Of a DNA stretch of 64,000 nt, positions 27,110 to 35,882 are shown piece by piece; the stretch's first letter is position 1; each line of letters begins with the position of its first letter. The translations under genes were made by a program, and so were the position numbers. Location of the stretch: NCBI RefSeq assembly GCF_033242365.1, contig NZ_BTHK01000007.1, positions 98,098 through 162,097 on the forward strand, in the 5' to 3' direction. Below the pieces are notes generated by a model that had not been told where the DNA came from, searched no databases, and worked only from the letters and a program-made list of their open reading frames with translations. The DNA is from Lachnoanaerobaculum sanguinis. Its GTDB lineage: Bacteria > Bacillota > Clostridia > Lachnospirales > Lachnospiraceae.

Positions 27110-27943
27110 ATGAATATATTATTACAGGAAAGTGCCGATATTTTAAAAGAGTATTTTGGAGAGAGACTTGATAAAATGGTAGTTGAAAGAGCGGTGTTCG
27201 GACTGTTCTTTTCAGGAGTAAAATTAAGTACAGGTCATGGAGGGCTTTGTTTTACACCTGTTAAGGAGATTCCGGAGGCTGTATGCTGTCCAAGCTCTGC
27301 AAAGGCTATGCCTTTATCAGGTAAACTTGGCGGAAGAAGTGTAAAAAGTTATTTGGACGATCTTTCACATACAAATATTCTCAGAAAGACACTGGCTATT
27401 GCAACAATTAATGCACTTTCGGCTTGTTACTGGGAAGAAAATAAGAATTTGGAGTATAAAATAGAGATAGATGTAGACTCTTTTGATGTGATGGAGGTTC
27501 ACCAAGGCAAAAAAAGTGTTGTAATAGGTGCTTTGGTACCGATGCTTAAAAAGTTACTTGCAGCAGATGCCGATTTTAAAGTTCTGGAGATGGACTCATG
27601 TACTCTAAAGGGAAAGGAGCTGGAACATTTTGCACCTGCAAAGGATGCTGATTTGTATCTGCCGGATTCCGACCTTGATGTTATTACAGGTGTTACTATA
27701 CTTAATGATACATTACCGAATTTACTGGCTATGTGTAAACCAGGTGCCGATGTTTTGGTTACAGGTCCTACAGCAGGTATGATACCTGATGCATTCTTTA
27801 AAAGAGGAGTGACTGTAATGGGCGGTATCTTGGTGACAAAACCTGATGAGCTGCTTGATGTTATAAGTGAGGGAGGCTCAGGTTATCATTTCTTCGGCAA
27901 GAGCGCCGAAAGAATAGTAATTTACAATAAGCAGGGTATGTAA
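27110..27943 (+). CDS. DUF4213/DUF364 protein (putative heavy-metal chelation)
   Basis: 277 aa. The N-terminal half resembles DUF4213 (FSGVKLSTGHGGLCFTP), and the C-terminal half resembles DUF364, a Rossmann-like domain (VITGVTILNDTLPNLL, DVLVTGPTAGMIPDAF). DUF364 proteins are proposed to act in heavy-metal or cofactor chelation, often near metal ABC transporters; none is adjacent here. Two cysteines sit together at VCCPSS. GGAAAGG precedes the start. The gene stands alone. Confidence 0.82.
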   Translation: MNILLQESADILKEYFGERLDKMVVERAVFGLFFSGVKLSTGHGGLCFTPVKEIPEAVCCPSSAKAMPLSGKLGGRSVKSYLDDLSHTNILRKTLAIATINALSACYWEENKNLEYKIEIDVDSFDVMEVHQGKKSVVIGALVPMLKKLLAADADFKVLEMDSCTLKGKELEHFAPAKDADLYLPDSDLDVITGVTILNDTLPNLLAMCKPGADVLVTGPTAGMIPDAFFKRGVTVMGGILVTKPDELLDVISEGGSGYHFFGKSAERIVIYNKQGM

Positions 27944-27981
27944 AAAATTTAGAATTATAAGTAGAACACGATTTTACGGCC

Positions 27982-28076
27982 TTAAAAATGTGCAGAATTG
28001 CATTTTTATGGCATTAAAAGTGTAGTAAATTACATTTTTATGGACTTAAAAATGTTGACGAAATGCTTTTAAACCT
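27982..28076. repeat. Three tandem 32-nt palindromic repeat units
   Basis: Units begin at 27982, 28014 and 28046 with TTAAAAATGT or TTAAAAGTGT and mostly end CATTTTTATGG; the third decays to GCTTTTAAACC. Each unit is itself an imperfect hairpin (AAAAATG...CATTTTT). A degenerate end of a further unit (CGATTTTACGGC) precedes them. They sit 55 bp ahead of the AAA/DUF4143 ATPase gene. There are no spacers, so this is not a CRISPR array. Function unknown. Confidence 0.75.
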
Positions 28077-28130
28077 CTAATATATAAAAAAGAGTATTTT
28101 TTTATAGAAGTATTTTGGGAGGTAGACCTT

Positions 28131-29438
28131 ATGAAGCGTTTTGCACTTGAAAAACTTATAGAATGGAAGGATAAACAAAATAGAAAGCCTTTGATTATCA
28201 GAGGGGCAAGACAGGTTGGAAAAACCTGGCTGATGAAGGAGTTCGGAAGAACATGCTTTGAAAAAGTTGCTTATGTAAATTTTGATAATAATAAAAGGTT
28301 GGAGCAGGTATTTGAGGGCGATATCAATATAGACAGGATTTTATTGGCAATCAGTATAGAAACAGGAGTTTCTATTGATGCAAAAAATACTTTATTGATA
28401 TTTGATGAAGTACAAGAGGTACCAAAGGCTCTATCTTCATTGAAATACTTTTGTGAGAATGCACCGGAGTATGCAATAGTAGCAGCAGGTTCATTATTAG
28501 GTGTAGCTCTTCATAAAGGAACATCATTTCCTGTAGGCAAGGTTGACTTTATGGATCTTTACCCATTGACCTTTCTTGAGTTTTTATATGCTTTAGGTGA
28601 GGAACGTTTTGCAAATGTGCTTCAAAGTGATGATACAGATATGATAACAATGTTTAAGACTAAATATATAGAAAGACTTCGTGAATACTACTATGTAGGT
28701 GGAATGCCTGAGGTTGTAAAAACTTATGTTGACAGTAAAGATTTTAAACAAGTGAGAGAAATACAGAGAAACCTTTTGAATTATTATCAACAAGACTTTT
28801 CAAAGCATGCTGAAGTTTCACTTGTTCCAAGACTAAATCTTGTTTGGGATTCTATTCCAATGCAGTTGGCAAAAGAAAATAAAAAATACATCTACGGACA
28901 AGTTAGAAAGGGTTCAAGAGCAAAGGACTTTGAACTTGCATTACAGTGGCTTTTAGATTGTGGGTTGATCCATAAGGTACAAAGAGTAGGAAAAGTAGCG
29001 CTTCCATTGAAAGTTTATCTTGACCTTGATGCATTTAAAGTGTATCTGCTTGATATCGGTTTGTTGATAGCTATGACAGATTTGAATGCTCAAGTGATTA
29101 TTGACGGCAACAGAATTTTTACCGAATTTAAGGGAGCATTGACAGAGCAGTATGTTTTGCAGCAACTTATTGCATCGGAAGGTATAGATCCTTATTATTA
29201 TTCCACATCTAATTCAAGTGGAGAGATAGATTTTATGATTCAAGGCAAAACATCGATAATTCCACTGGAGGTGAAAGCGGAAGAGAATTTGAGAGCTAAG
29301 AGTCTTAAAGCCTTTTGTGAAAAGTATCATCCAAAGTATGCTGTTCGTACATCTATGTCAGATTATCGTGAGCAGGACCGGATGACAAATATTCCTTTGT
29401 ATAATATTTATAAAATTAGAGAATACGCAGATAAATAG
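28131..29438 (+). CDS. AAA ATPase with DUF4143 domain
   Basis: 435-aa member of the AAA_14/DUF4143 ATPase group. Walker A is RGARQVGKTW (about 22-31), Walker B is LLIFDEVQEV, and GSLLG lies in the ATPase core. The C-terminal DUF4143 part ends with a nuclease-like region, EIDFMIQG then IPLEVKAEE, which keeps the D...E-x-K pattern of PD-(D/E)XK folds. These proteins are abundant and repeatedly amplified in clostridia; their role is unsettled. GGGAGGT precedes the ATG. Copy C of the 140-aa family follows 19 nt later. Confidence 0.9.
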   Translation: MKRFALEKLIEWKDKQNRKPLIIRGARQVGKTWLMKEFGRTCFEKVAYVNFDNNKRLEQVFEGDINIDRILLAISIETGVSIDAKNTLLIFDEVQEVPKALSSLKYFCENAPEYAIVAAGSLLGVALHKGTSFPVGKVDFMDLYPLTFLEFLYALGEERFANVLQSDDTDMITMFKTKYIERLREYYYVGGMPEVVKTYVDSKDFKQVREIQRNLLNYYQQDFSKHAEVSLVPRLNLVWDSIPMQLAKENKKYIYGQVRKGSRAKDFELALQWLLDCGLIHKVQRVGKVALPLKVYLDLDAFKVYLLDIGLLIAMTDLNAQVIIDGNRIFTEFKGALTEQYVLQQLIASEGIDPYYYSTSNSSGEIDFMIQGKTSIIPLEVKAEENLRAKSLKAFCEKYHPKYAVRTSMSDYREQDRMTNIPLYNIYKIREYADK

Positions 29439-29457
29439 AAATGAGGAGAGTAAAAAT

Positions 29458-29880
29458 ATGGGCTATACTAGGGAAAACTTTGAAGAGTGGATAATTCTTA
29501 TACCTTTTAAAATGGAATATTTTACAGACACATTTGCTAAAGAAAATAACTTGAAACTTGACTACAGTATGGGGTCATTGGATGAACTGGAAAAATGGAT
29601 CTTAGCTAATTATAAAGATGCCGAAGGGCTGATAAAAGATAAGAAAACACTTGATTACTTGACAGTATATATTGGAGAGACTTTCAGAAAATATATAGGT
29701 GGTAAGTGGTTTATAGATTTGGAGAATAAAAAGAATGTATTCTATAGTATGCCTGTTTTAAAAAGTCCTGAATATAAGGGAGTTACATCCAAATCACCCT
29801 TGACATATGCGACAGCATGCATAAGCAGGAATAAGGGGGATTATATAAGTACAATCCTAAGGAATAATATGGAACATTAG
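29458..29880 (+). CDS. Unknown 140-aa protein, repeated family copy C
   Basis: Most diverged of the three copies, about 70% identical to A and B by eye, with the same core KTLDYLTVYIGETFRK. GAGGAG at good spacing precedes the ATG. It lies 19 nt after the AAA/DUF4143 gene, as copy A lies 17 nt after aldehyde dehydrogenase. Function unknown. Confidence 0.78.
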   Translation: MGYTRENFEEWIILIPFKMEYFTDTFAKENNLKLDYSMGSLDELEKWILANYKDAEGLIKDKKTLDYLTVYIGETFRKYIGGKWFIDLENKKNVFYSMPVLKSPEYKGVTSKSPLTYATACISRNKGDYISTILRNNMEH

Positions 29881-29908
29881 ATATATAATTTAAAACATAT
29901 ATGTATTT

Positions 29909-29937
29909 TTGACATAAGAATTTCAAGCTTATAATAT
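29909..29937 (+). promoter_or_regulatory. Promoter upstream of the SulP permease gene
   Basis: TTGACA (29909-29914), a 17-bp spacer and TAATAT (29932-29937). A TATAAT overlaps at 15-bp spacing. The leader of about 105 nt has only a small GAGTA/TACTC hairpin before the start. Confidence 0.65.
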
Positions 29938-30048
29938 ATTTAATTTTTGTATACATAAGTATTGTACACCATATTTTGTCTGTGCTATCATAAAATCACA
30001 TAGTTCTAAGAGTAAATACTCAATTTTTTAGGACTTAAGGGAGGAAAT

Positions 30049-31695
30049 GTGGACTTAAGTTATATAAGACCCAAGATTTTTGAAGCATTAAAAGGATACA
30101 GCGGTGAGCAGTTTGTAAAGGACTTGATTTCAGGTATCATAGTTGCAATTATTGCAATGCCGCTGTCGATAGCACTGGCGATTGCATCAGGTGTAAATCC
30201 CGAGCAGGGACTTTATACGGCAGTGGTTGCAGGATTTTTTATCTCATTTTTAGGTGGAAGTATAGTACAAATAGGTGGACCGACTGCGGCATTCGTTATA
30301 ATAATCTACAGTATAGTGGCGCAGTACGGAATGGCCGGACTTACAGTTGCCACCATAATGGCAGGATTTATGCTGATACTTATGGGAATCTTTAGACTTG
30401 GAGATTTGATAAAGTTTATACCGAAGACTATTACGGTAGGATTCACCTTCGGAATCGCTGTAAGCATAGTGGCAGGACAGATAAAAGACTTTTTCGGACT
30501 TGATATGGGAGCGGTGCCGGCAGAATTTGTGGAGAAGATGATTGCTCTTTTTAAGAACTTTCACACATTAAATATCGCAACCTTTTTAATAGGTCTTTTG
30601 GCACTTCTTATTCAGGTATTCTGGCCAAAGGTATCAAAAAAGATTCCCGGCTCTTTGATTGCAATTATAGTTTCAACTCTAATTGTAAAGTTCGGAAACC
30701 TTCCTGTAAAAACTATAGGGGATTTATATACTATAAAAGCCGGACTTCCAAAGTTCAGTGTGCCTCATATATCACCTGAGCTTATATCTTTGATGGTTTC
30801 ACCGGCATTTACCATAGCAATATTGGCTGCCATAGAATCGCTTTTATCCTGTGTGGTTTCAGATACAATGACGGAGAGCCATCACAGTCCTAATGCAGAG
30901 CTTATAGGACAGGGAGTAGGCAATATAATGTCGGCGCTCTTTGGAGGTATACCTGCTACAGGAGCTATTGCAAGAACCGCCGCCAATGTTAAAAACGGCG
31001 GAAGAACACCGATTGCAGGTATGATTCATGCAATTACACTTATGCTGATATTGTTATTCTTGATGCCATATGCGTCGCTCATTCCTATGAGCTGTCTGGC
31101 TGCCATTCTTATTATAGTCGGCTACAATATGAGCGGATGGAGAAATGTGGTACATATAATAAAAACAGCACCTAAAAGTGATATTGCGGTTTTATTGATT
31201 ACTTTATTTTTAACGGTACTTTTTGACCTTGTAATGGCTATAAAGTTCGGTATGATTCTTGCGGCATTTCTTTTCCTAAAGCGTATGTCCGATATTGCAA
31301 ATGTACGCCAATGGGTGGATAAATCAGACTCGGATGAGTATGCACTGAATTCCGACCTTAAGGCTGTACCTGAAAATACAATAGTCTATGAGATTTTTGG
31401 AGCATTATTTTTTGGTGCTACAAAAGATTTACTTAATATATCAAATGAAGCCGAAAAAAATGTACTGGTTCTTCGTATGAGAAATGTACCGGCAATGGAT
31501 ATTTCAGGACTTGAAGCTTTGGAAGAATTACTTGGGATTTGCAAAAAAAGAAATATGACTTTGATATTATCCCATGTAAATGAGCAACCGATGAAAGTAA
31601 TGGAAAAGGCAGGATTTATAGAAAAAGCGGGAAGAGAAAACTTCTGTGAGAATATAGATAAGGCACTTGAGAGAGCAAGGACCTTGGATAAGTAG
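30049..31695 (+). CDS. SulP-family anion permease with STAS domain
   Basis: 548-aa inner-membrane transporter of the SulP/SLC26 family, moving sulfate, bicarbonate or another anion. About 10-12 membrane segments cover residues 20-410, with family motifs such as IAMPLSIALAIASGVNPEQG and GIPATGAIARTAANVKNG. The cytoplasmic STAS domain (about 440-548) carries MDISGLEALEEL. The start is GTG 30049, preceded by GGGAGG; the overlapping ATG at 30047 stops after three codons. The anion cannot be told from sequence. A LUD-domain gene follows 51 nt later. Confidence 0.92.
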   Translation: MDLSYIRPKIFEALKGYSGEQFVKDLISGIIVAIIAMPLSIALAIASGVNPEQGLYTAVVAGFFISFLGGSIVQIGGPTAAFVIIIYSIVAQYGMAGLTVATIMAGFMLILMGIFRLGDLIKFIPKTITVGFTFGIAVSIVAGQIKDFFGLDMGAVPAEFVEKMIALFKNFHTLNIATFLIGLLALLIQVFWPKVSKKIPGSLIAIIVSTLIVKFGNLPVKTIGDLYTIKAGLPKFSVPHISPELISLMVSPAFTIAILAAIESLLSCVVSDTMTESHHSPNAELIGQGVGNIMSALFGGIPATGAIARTAANVKNGGRTPIAGMIHAITLMLILLFLMPYASLIPMSCLAAILIIVGYNMSGWRNVVHIIKTAPKSDIAVLLITLFLTVLFDLVMAIKFGMILAAFLFLKRMSDIANVRQWVDKSDSDEYALNSDLKAVPENTIVYEIFGALFFGATKDLLNISNEAEKNVLVLRMRNVPAMDISGLEALEELLGICKKRNMTLILSHVNEQPMKVMEKAGFIEKAGRENFCENIDKALERARTLDK

Positions 31696-31746
31696 AAAAA
31701 ATCAATGCTCAAATATATTGATTGAAATTAAGTAAGAGGAGAATAT

Positions 31747-32373
31747 ATGAACGAGAACTTAAAAAAGAGAAATGAAGTGTTGGCAGATACTGTAATCAAA
31801 GGTTTGAAATCCAGAAATATGACAGGGTATTATGCAAAGGATAAGGAAGAAGCGCTTAAGATTGCTCTTGAGCTTATCCCTGAAAAAAGTAAGATTGCAA
31901 TGGGAGGTTGCATGAGTGCGCATGAAATCGGTTTGATTTGTGCACTTGAGCAGGGCAACTATAATTATATGGACAGAGCCAAAATGGAACCTAGAGAAGC
32001 TCTTTTGGCGGCTTATGATGCGGATATATTTATTTCAAGTGCCAATGCTATGACAGATGACGGAGTGCTTGTAAATATTGACGGGAACTCAAACCGTGTA
32101 TCATGTATTGCACAGGGACCGAAAAAGGTTGTGTTTATAGTCGGAATCAATAAGATATGTTCAGACATCGACAGTGCTATGAAGCGTGCCAGAAATGTTG
32201 CGGCTACAGCAAATACACAGAGATTTGATATAAAGACTCCTTGCAAGATTACGGGAAAATGCTCAGACTGTAAATCACCTGATACTATCTGCTGCCAGTT
32301 TTTGGTAACAAGATACTCTCGTCACGAGGGAAGAATACATGTTATTTTGGTAAATGATAATCTGGGATTCTAA
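31747..32373 (+). CDS. LUD-domain protein (lactate-utilisation type)
   Basis: 208-aa LUD (DUF162) protein, single-domain form. Typical motifs: GGCMSAHEIGL, ANAMTDDGVLVNIDGNSNRV and GINKIC, then a C-terminal cysteine cluster (CKITGKCSDCKSPDTICC) common in the anaerobe subgroup. The LutC-type family takes part in lactate oxidation and related redox steps, but stand-alone members have no defined role. AAGAGGAG precedes the ATG. It probably shares the SulP transcript and ends at a strong terminator. Confidence 0.85.
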   Translation: MNENLKKRNEVLADTVIKGLKSRNMTGYYAKDKEEALKIALELIPEKSKIAMGGCMSAHEIGLICALEQGNYNYMDRAKMEPREALLAAYDADIFISSANAMTDDGVLVNIDGNSNRVSCIAQGPKKVVFIVGINKICSDIDSAMKRARNVAATANTQRFDIKTPCKITGKCSDCKSPDTICCQFLVTRYSRHEGRIHVILVNDNLGF

Positions 32374-32425
32374 AAAAGAAAATCGGTATTAAAAAATCAA
32401 TGCCGTAATTACAATAGATATATAC

Positions 32426-32466
32426 GACTGATGACTTATGGCGACAGGTTATCAGTCTTTTTATTT
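32426..32466 (+). terminator. Terminator after the LUD gene
   Basis: GACTGATGAC (32426-32435) pairs with GTTATCAGTC (32448-32457) with a single G-T, and is followed by a T-rich run. Confidence 0.88.
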
Positions 32467-32504
32467 TAGTGCAAAATAGACAAAGATAACTGTGAAATAT
32501 TATA

Positions 32505-32532
32505 TTGACATTTTTAATGTATATGATAAAAT
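32505..32532 (+). promoter_or_regulatory. Promoter of the sucrose/fructan uptake operon
   Basis: Consensus TTGACA (32505-32510), 16-bp spacer and TAAAAT (32527-32532), followed at once by the palindromic operator. The 130-nt leader to the start codon contains a small hairpin at 32644-32659 (ACTACT/AGTAGT) before ATTTT, otherwise nothing clear. Confidence 0.8.
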
Positions 32533-32545
32533 ACATTTAAATATA

Positions 32546-32559
32546 TGGAACGCGTTCCA
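32546..32559. promoter_or_regulatory. LacI-family operator
   Basis: TGGAACGCGTTCCA is a perfect 14-bp palindrome with central CG, as bound by LacI-family repressors. It lies just after the predicted transcription start, so binding would block the promoter. The LacI-type gene at 35883 is the obvious candidate regulator. Confidence 0.88.
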
Positions 32560-32690
32560 CAAATGAGTTTCAGGAAAATAATACAGTTTAAAATGTAAGA
32601 ACAGTATATTTTATGAGACTTCGTGGAAAAACTTATAAACCAAACTACTTGTAAGTAGTATTTTATGTAAATATTTCAGGAGGTATATTC

Positions 32691-34025
32691 ATGAAAAAAG
32701 TTTTGAGAACTTTAGGTGTTTTGGCACTTGGAGGTATGTTGGCGGCTTGCGGAAACAGTGCCGGTACAACAAAGCAGGCAGACTCAAGCAGTGCAGGTGA
32801 TGGAAGCTCACAGGCTGCAGAAAGTAAGAGTGCAGACGGCGTTACCAATGTAACAATTTGGAGCCCTACAGATACGGCGGCTATCGAGGCATGGTGGGTA
32901 GAGAAGATCGATCAGTGGAACAAAGAAAATCCTGATATTCAGGTTAAGAGAGAAGCTATCGACAGAGCCGATTCATATGCATATGAGAACAAGATTACTA
33001 CAGCTACCACATCCGGAAATCTTCCTGATATTTTGTATGTAGACGGACCTATGGTTTCATATTATGCAGCAAACGGAATCACAGTTCCTCTTGACAGTTA
33101 TTTCCCGGCAGATGATTTAAAGGACTTTATGCCAAGTACTGTTCAGGCTGATACATATGACGGAAAGCTTTATGCAATAGCTCCTACAGAGTCTTCAGTT
33201 GCACTGTTCTACAATAAGGATTATCTTGATAAGGCCGGAATAGAATACCCTTCAGACACAGATATAAAGAAAGCATGGACATGGAGTCAGTTCCTTGACA
33301 ATGCAAAGAAGCTTACAACAGATGATTATGTAGGAACAAATATAATCATGGATAAGGGCGAGGGAATTATCTATGCTCTCGGACAGTTCTTTACAGAGGG
33401 CGGAGCCGAGTTTGTAAATGAAGACGGTTCAAAAGCTGACGGATATGTAAACTCTGATGCAAGTATAAAGACAGCAGAGTATTTAAATGAGTTTATTAAG
33501 AACGGTTATGCAAATCTTGATCCTGTAAAGGATGAGTTCCTTAACGGAAAAGCTGCTACATTACTTGGCGGTTCATGGAATATTGCAGACCTTGAGAAGT
33601 CAAACCTTAACTGGGGCGTATCATATTTCCCTGTAGCAGATGACGGCAAGGCCGCATCACCGACAGGTGACTGGGCTGCAGCTATTACAAGAGATTCAAA
33701 GAATCCTGATGCTGCAGGAAAGTTCTTACAGTGGGCAATGAACAGTGACAATATTGCATCTTATGCAAGTGCGGTTGCCAAGCCTGCATCAAGAACATCA
33801 TCTTATGAGAAGATGGAAGGCTGGGACAGCGGTGCAAGAGCTCTTATGAAGTGGCAGTTACAAAACACAGGTGTTTCAAGACCTAGAACACCTTCATACT
33901 CAGTACTTTCAACTGATTTCTCAACAGCTATGTTAAATATCTTTGCCGGAGCGGATGCAAAGGAAGAGCTTGATAATGTAGCTAAGAACTTTGATGAAAA
34001 TTACGAGATGTATTATAAGAAATAG
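32691..34025 (+). CDS. Sugar ABC transporter substrate-binding lipoprotein
   Basis: 444-aa family-1 extracellular solute-binding protein. The lipoprotein signal peptide ends in LAAC (Cys about 20), followed by a Ser/Ala/Gly linker. The mature domain has the MalE-type pattern (DILYVDGPMVSYYA, ALFYNKDYLDKAGI, GGSWNIADLE). Strong AGGAGGT site. Followed by two permeases, a LacI regulator and a GH32 enzyme, so the ligand is probably sucrose, kestose or a short fructan. No ATPase gene is in the cluster; a shared MsmK-type ATPase elsewhere would be needed. Confidence 0.92.
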   Translation: MKKVLRTLGVLALGGMLAACGNSAGTTKQADSSSAGDGSSQAAESKSADGVTNVTIWSPTDTAAIEAWWVEKIDQWNKENPDIQVKREAIDRADSYAYENKITTATTSGNLPDILYVDGPMVSYYAANGITVPLDSYFPADDLKDFMPSTVQADTYDGKLYAIAPTESSVALFYNKDYLDKAGIEYPSDTDIKKAWTWSQFLDNAKKLTTDDYVGTNIIMDKGEGIIYALGQFFTEGGAEFVNEDGSKADGYVNSDASIKTAEYLNEFIKNGYANLDPVKDEFLNGKAATLLGGSWNIADLEKSNLNWGVSYFPVADDGKAASPTGDWAAAITRDSKNPDAAGKFLQWAMNSDNIASYASAVAKPASRTSSYEKMEGWDSGARALMKWQLQNTGVSRPRTPSYSVLSTDFSTAMLNIFAGADAKEELDNVAKNFDENYEMYYKK

Positions 34026-34047
34026 TTTTTAATAGCGGTATGGTTTG

Positions 34048-34075
34048 AAAGGCTTGGCAAATTGCCAGGCCTTTT
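34048..34075 (+). terminator. Hairpin between binding-protein and permease genes
   Basis: GGCTTGGCA and TGCCAGGCC form a nine-pair stem (one G-T) around AAT, with AAA/TTTT flanks. Placed in the 66-bp gap, it probably gives partial termination or mRNA protection, so that more binding protein than permease is made. Confidence 0.8.
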
Positions 34076-34091
34076 GTAGAAAGGATGTAAT

Positions 34092-34997
34092 ATGGCTACA
34101 TTACAAAGAGTAAATAAGAAAGGCAAAAAAGAATACAGTGACAATCTTGCGGGATTTATAATGTCGTCACCGGCTATTATTCTTTTGGTTGCCTTTTTGA
34201 TAATCCCTATAATATATACTATATACTACTCATTTTTCACATATCAGGTTGTACGTCCGGACAATATAAAATTCAATGCAATAGGCAACTATGTAAAACT
34301 GTTTCATGATGAGAATTTCTATGTGGCATTGAAAAACACAGTGTATTTTACGGTGATAGTTGTGCCGGTACAGTGTACATTGGCATTGGTACTTGCACTG
34401 ATGGTATCAAGTAAGAAAAAAGGTGTAGCTATATTTAGAACACTTTATTACAGTCCTCAGATAACTTCAATGGTAATTATCGCTGTACTCTGGACAATTC
34501 TTTATAATTCCAATGCCAATACAGGACTTATAAATGCCTTTTTAAAGAGTATAGGTATGCAGCCTATTGATTTTTTAAATAATCCGAAGACTGCCATGAA
34601 TTCAATAATATTTATGTCGGCATGGCAGGGTGCAGGTTATCAGATGATGATTTTTATTGCAGGATTAAATGCAATACCTACAGAGCAGTATGAAGCCGCA
34701 AGTGTGGACGGAGCAGACTGGTTTGCAAAACTTATATATGTGACTATACCGGGACTTATAAATACAATTAAGTATGTACTTATGATAACACTGATACAGG
34801 CTATGAAGCTCTTTACCCAGCCGTATATTATGACAAAGGGTGGACCGAGAAATGCAACAAAAACACTGGTTTTCTATATCTATGAACAGGGCTTTCAGAA
34901 AGGAAACTTCGGTTATGCCTGCAGTATAGCCACAGTATTCTTCATTATAGTTGTTGCATTGTCAATTATAGTTAAAAAGATAAGCAAGACAAATTAG
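34092..34997 (+). CDS. Sugar ABC transporter permease (MalF type)
   Basis: 301-aa inner-membrane permease with six helices. The EAA loop reads EQYEAASVDGADWFAKLIYVTIP (about 200-222), which contacts the ATPase. The N-terminal stretch of about 20 residues is basic. First of two permeases; the second starts 8 nt later. AGAAAGGATG precedes the start. Confidence 0.92.
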   Translation: MATLQRVNKKGKKEYSDNLAGFIMSSPAIILLVAFLIIPIIYTIYYSFFTYQVVRPDNIKFNAIGNYVKLFHDENFYVALKNTVYFTVIVVPVQCTLALVLALMVSSKKKGVAIFRTLYYSPQITSMVIIAVLWTILYNSNANTGLINAFLKSIGMQPIDFLNNPKTAMNSIIFMSAWQGAGYQMMIFIAGLNAIPTEQYEAASVDGADWFAKLIYVTIPGLINTIKYVLMITLIQAMKLFTQPYIMTKGGPRNATKTLVFYIYEQGFQKGNFGYACSIATVFFIIVVALSIIVKKISKTN

Positions 34998-35005
34998 GAG
35001 GGATT

Positions 35006-35851
35006 ATGAATAATAAGAAGATAAATAAAGTGCTTGGTAATGTTATTTTTTATCTTGGAAATATTATAGTAGGTCTTATATTTGTATCTCCACTTCTGTG
35101 GATGCTTGCTTCATCGTTTAAGCCTGAACTTGAGATATTTTCAAATTTGAACTCATTGTCTACATTTATTCCGAAGAACTTTACTTTGGCGAATTATGCA
35201 GAAGTATTTCAAAGAATAAAAGTATTTACCATATTAAAAAATACATTGATCTATATAGGCATTGTACTTATAGGTGATTTGCTTTTAGGATCCATGTTCG
35301 GTTACGCACTTGCTAAGATGAAATACAGATTCAGAGGAATAAGTCTTACCATTGTAATAGCACTCATGTCAATGCCTGTAGAGGCAATAATTTTACCATT
35401 ATACATAGAAATGGCTCAGTTAAACTGGGTGAACACAATGCTCGGACTTACAATTCCTTTTATGATGAATTGTTTTTCAATTTACATGTTCTATTCATAC
35501 TTTATAGGAATTCCCGATGAGCTTATAGAAGCCGCCAAGGTAGACGGTTGCGGGCCTATAAGAACATATTTTAAAATAATTATGCCGATTTCAAAGACTG
35601 TTTTTGCCACGGTACTTATACTTGATTTCGTATCAAGATGGAATGACTTTATGTGGCCTTTCCTTATAACTACAGGAGAAGAAAAGAGAACGGTACAGCT
35701 TGCGGTACAGATATTTGTAGGAGTAAGCCCTATACATTACGGTGTTATTATGGCGGTTCTTACTTTGGCATCCATACCTATGATTCTTATGTATATATTT
35801 ATGCAAAAATTCTACGTAGAAGGTATTGCATCTACAGGAATAAAAGGTTAG
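35006..35851 (+). CDS. Sugar ABC transporter permease (MalG type)
   Basis: 281-aa partner permease with six helices. The EAA loop is ELIEAAKVDGCGPIRTYFKI (about 174-193), and the C-terminus is QKFYVEGIASTGIKG, typical of the MalG/MsmG group. GGAGGG precedes the ATG. The regulator gene follows after 31 nt. Confidence 0.92.
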   Translation: MNNKKINKVLGNVIFYLGNIIVGLIFVSPLLWMLASSFKPELEIFSNLNSLSTFIPKNFTLANYAEVFQRIKVFTILKNTLIYIGIVLIGDLLLGSMFGYALAKMKYRFRGISLTIVIALMSMPVEAIILPLYIEMAQLNWVNTMLGLTIPFMMNCFSIYMFYSYFIGIPDELIEAAKVDGCGPIRTYFKIIMPISKTVFATVLILDFVSRWNDFMWPFLITTGEEKRTVQLAVQIFVGVSPIHYGVIMAVLTLASIPMILMYIFMQKFYVEGIASTGIKG

Positions 35852-35882
35852 ATTAACTGTAGTAATTTAGGCGGAGGGGTAT

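Noticed and set aside
27982..28076. Possible CRISPR array
   Set aside because: The 32-nt units are directly adjacent with no unique spacers, and there are no cas genes.
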